7,570 bases of DNA from Caldithrix sp. (GTDB lineage Bacteria > Zhuqueibacterota > Zhuqueibacteria > Oceanimicrobiales > Oceanimicrobiaceae): the NCBI GenBank assembly GCA_004357015.1, contig SMXE01000070.1, forward strand, positions 1 through 7,570, given 5' to 3'. Both the position numbers and the translations under genes were made by a program. Within the stretch, counting starts at the first letter, position 1, and each line of letters begins with the position of its first letter. Of the stretch, positions 7,073 to 7,570 are shown one piece after another. The notes under the pieces are model-generated. The model ran no database searches. It worked only from the letters and a program-made list of their open reading frames with translations, and had not been told where the DNA came from.

Positions 7073-7570
7073 ATGTCATCTTCTGTGCGGTCAATTTGCG
7101 ACGTTCCGGGCATTCGAGTCGGGCATGCTCAGGATGAGATCGCCATGACCGGCTGCACGGTGGTCATCCCTGAACATGGCGCGGTGGCGGGCGTTGACGT
7201 GCGAGGCTCTGCACCAGGCACGCGCGAGATCGAAGCCATTAAACCCGTTCGACTGGTTTCCGAAATCCACGCTGTGTTATTTGCCGGAGGTAGTGCATTT
7301 GGCTTGAACGCCGCTGGCGGTGTGCAACAGTACTTAGAGGAAAACGGTGTTGGCTTTGATGTCAAAGTCACGACGGTGCCCATCGTTCCTACCGCTGTCA
7401 TCTTTGATCTTTTTGAGGGGGACCATAAAATCCGTCCCGACAAACAAATGGGATATCAAGCTGCGCAGAATGCGACGCAGAAGCATCCGGGAGAGGGTCG
7501 GGTTGGCGCTGGGACCGGCGCAACTGTCGGCAAGGTAGTGGGGCCGCAGGGTTCAATGAATGGCGGCATC
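7073..7570 (+). CDS. P1 family peptidase (S58, DmpA-like aminopeptidase), 3' end outside window
   Basis: N-terminal-nucleophile hydrolase of the DmpA/BapA group, whose members cleave N-terminal amino acids from peptides, some acting on D- or beta-amino acids; the substrate cannot be told here. The 166 visible residues match the family from the start: DVPGIRVGHAQDEIAMTGCTVV, GAVAGVDVRGSAPGTRE, LFAGGSAFGLNAAGGVQ, the VPIVPTAVIFDL strand, and the glycine-rich GRVGAGTGATVGKVVG. The self-cleavage site and nucleophile lie further on, outside the window. The frame is open to the last base. The ATG is 6 nt after the OLD-like gene with only a poor GAGCAAG upstream. No signal peptide is seen, so it is probably cytoplasmic. 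It could share a transcript with the OLD-like gene. Confidence 0.93.
   Translation, partial: MSSSVRSICDVPGIRVGHAQDEIAMTGCTVVIPEHGAVAGVDVRGSAPGTREIEAIKPVRLVSEIHAVLFAGGSAFGLNAAGGVQQYLEENGVGFDVKVTTVPIVPTAVIFDLFEGDHKIRPDKQMGYQAAQNATQKHPGEGRVGAGTGATVGKVVGPQGSMNGGI

Noticed and set aside
1..7570. tRNA, rRNA, CRISPR array, transposase or attachment site
   Set aside because: No cloverleaf-like arms, spaced identical repeats, transposase motifs or terminal inverted repeats were seen on reading both strands.

Overview
The window is a plus-strand, gene-dense stretch of bacterial chromosome. The left part (2-5688) is housekeeping. It holds the C-terminal two-thirds or so of a LolC/LolE-type lipoprotein-releasing permease, its ATPase LolD, the zinc-finger adaptor McsA, the protein-arginine kinase McsB and the AAA+ unfoldase ClpC. 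The first four genes are packed with gaps of 2 and 1 nt and a 4-nt ATGA overlap, so they look translationally coupled. A 72-nt gap with short repeats separates mcsB from clpC. A GC-rich hairpin with a T-rich tail follows clpC at 5714-5749.

The right part starts with an AT-rich gap (about 31% GC for 5751-5900) containing a good sigma-70-type promoter candidate. It is followed by an OLD-family ATP-binding protein (5906-7066) that has a complete ATPase domain but stops just where the usual TOPRIM nuclease domain should begin. Six bases later a P1-family (S58, DmpA-like) peptidase starts and runs off the window.

Organism: a Lol system implies a diderm with outer-membrane lipoproteins. McsA-McsB-ClpC is best known from Firmicutes, where ctsR normally leads the operon; here the lol genes occupy that place. 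The ClpC N-terminus reads like those of Bacteroidetes/Ignavibacteria/Calditrichota-type bacteria as I remember them, so an FCB-group or candidate-phylum genome is my best guess. This is inference, not an alignment result.

How the genes work together: McsB (with McsA) would mark proteins with phosphoarginine, and ClpC would recognise the mark through its N-domain and feed substrates to ClpP, which is not in the window. The residues known to matter for this are visible: the kinase NEED motif, its catalytic Cys, the RDxxRA pocket, and both phosphoarginine-binding Glu of ClpC. The OLD-like gene looks like an accessory insertion between clpC and the peptidase. No complete novel system is evident. 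The most unusual points are the lol-mcs-clp arrangement, the TOPRIM-less OLD protein and the AGTC repeats before clpC.
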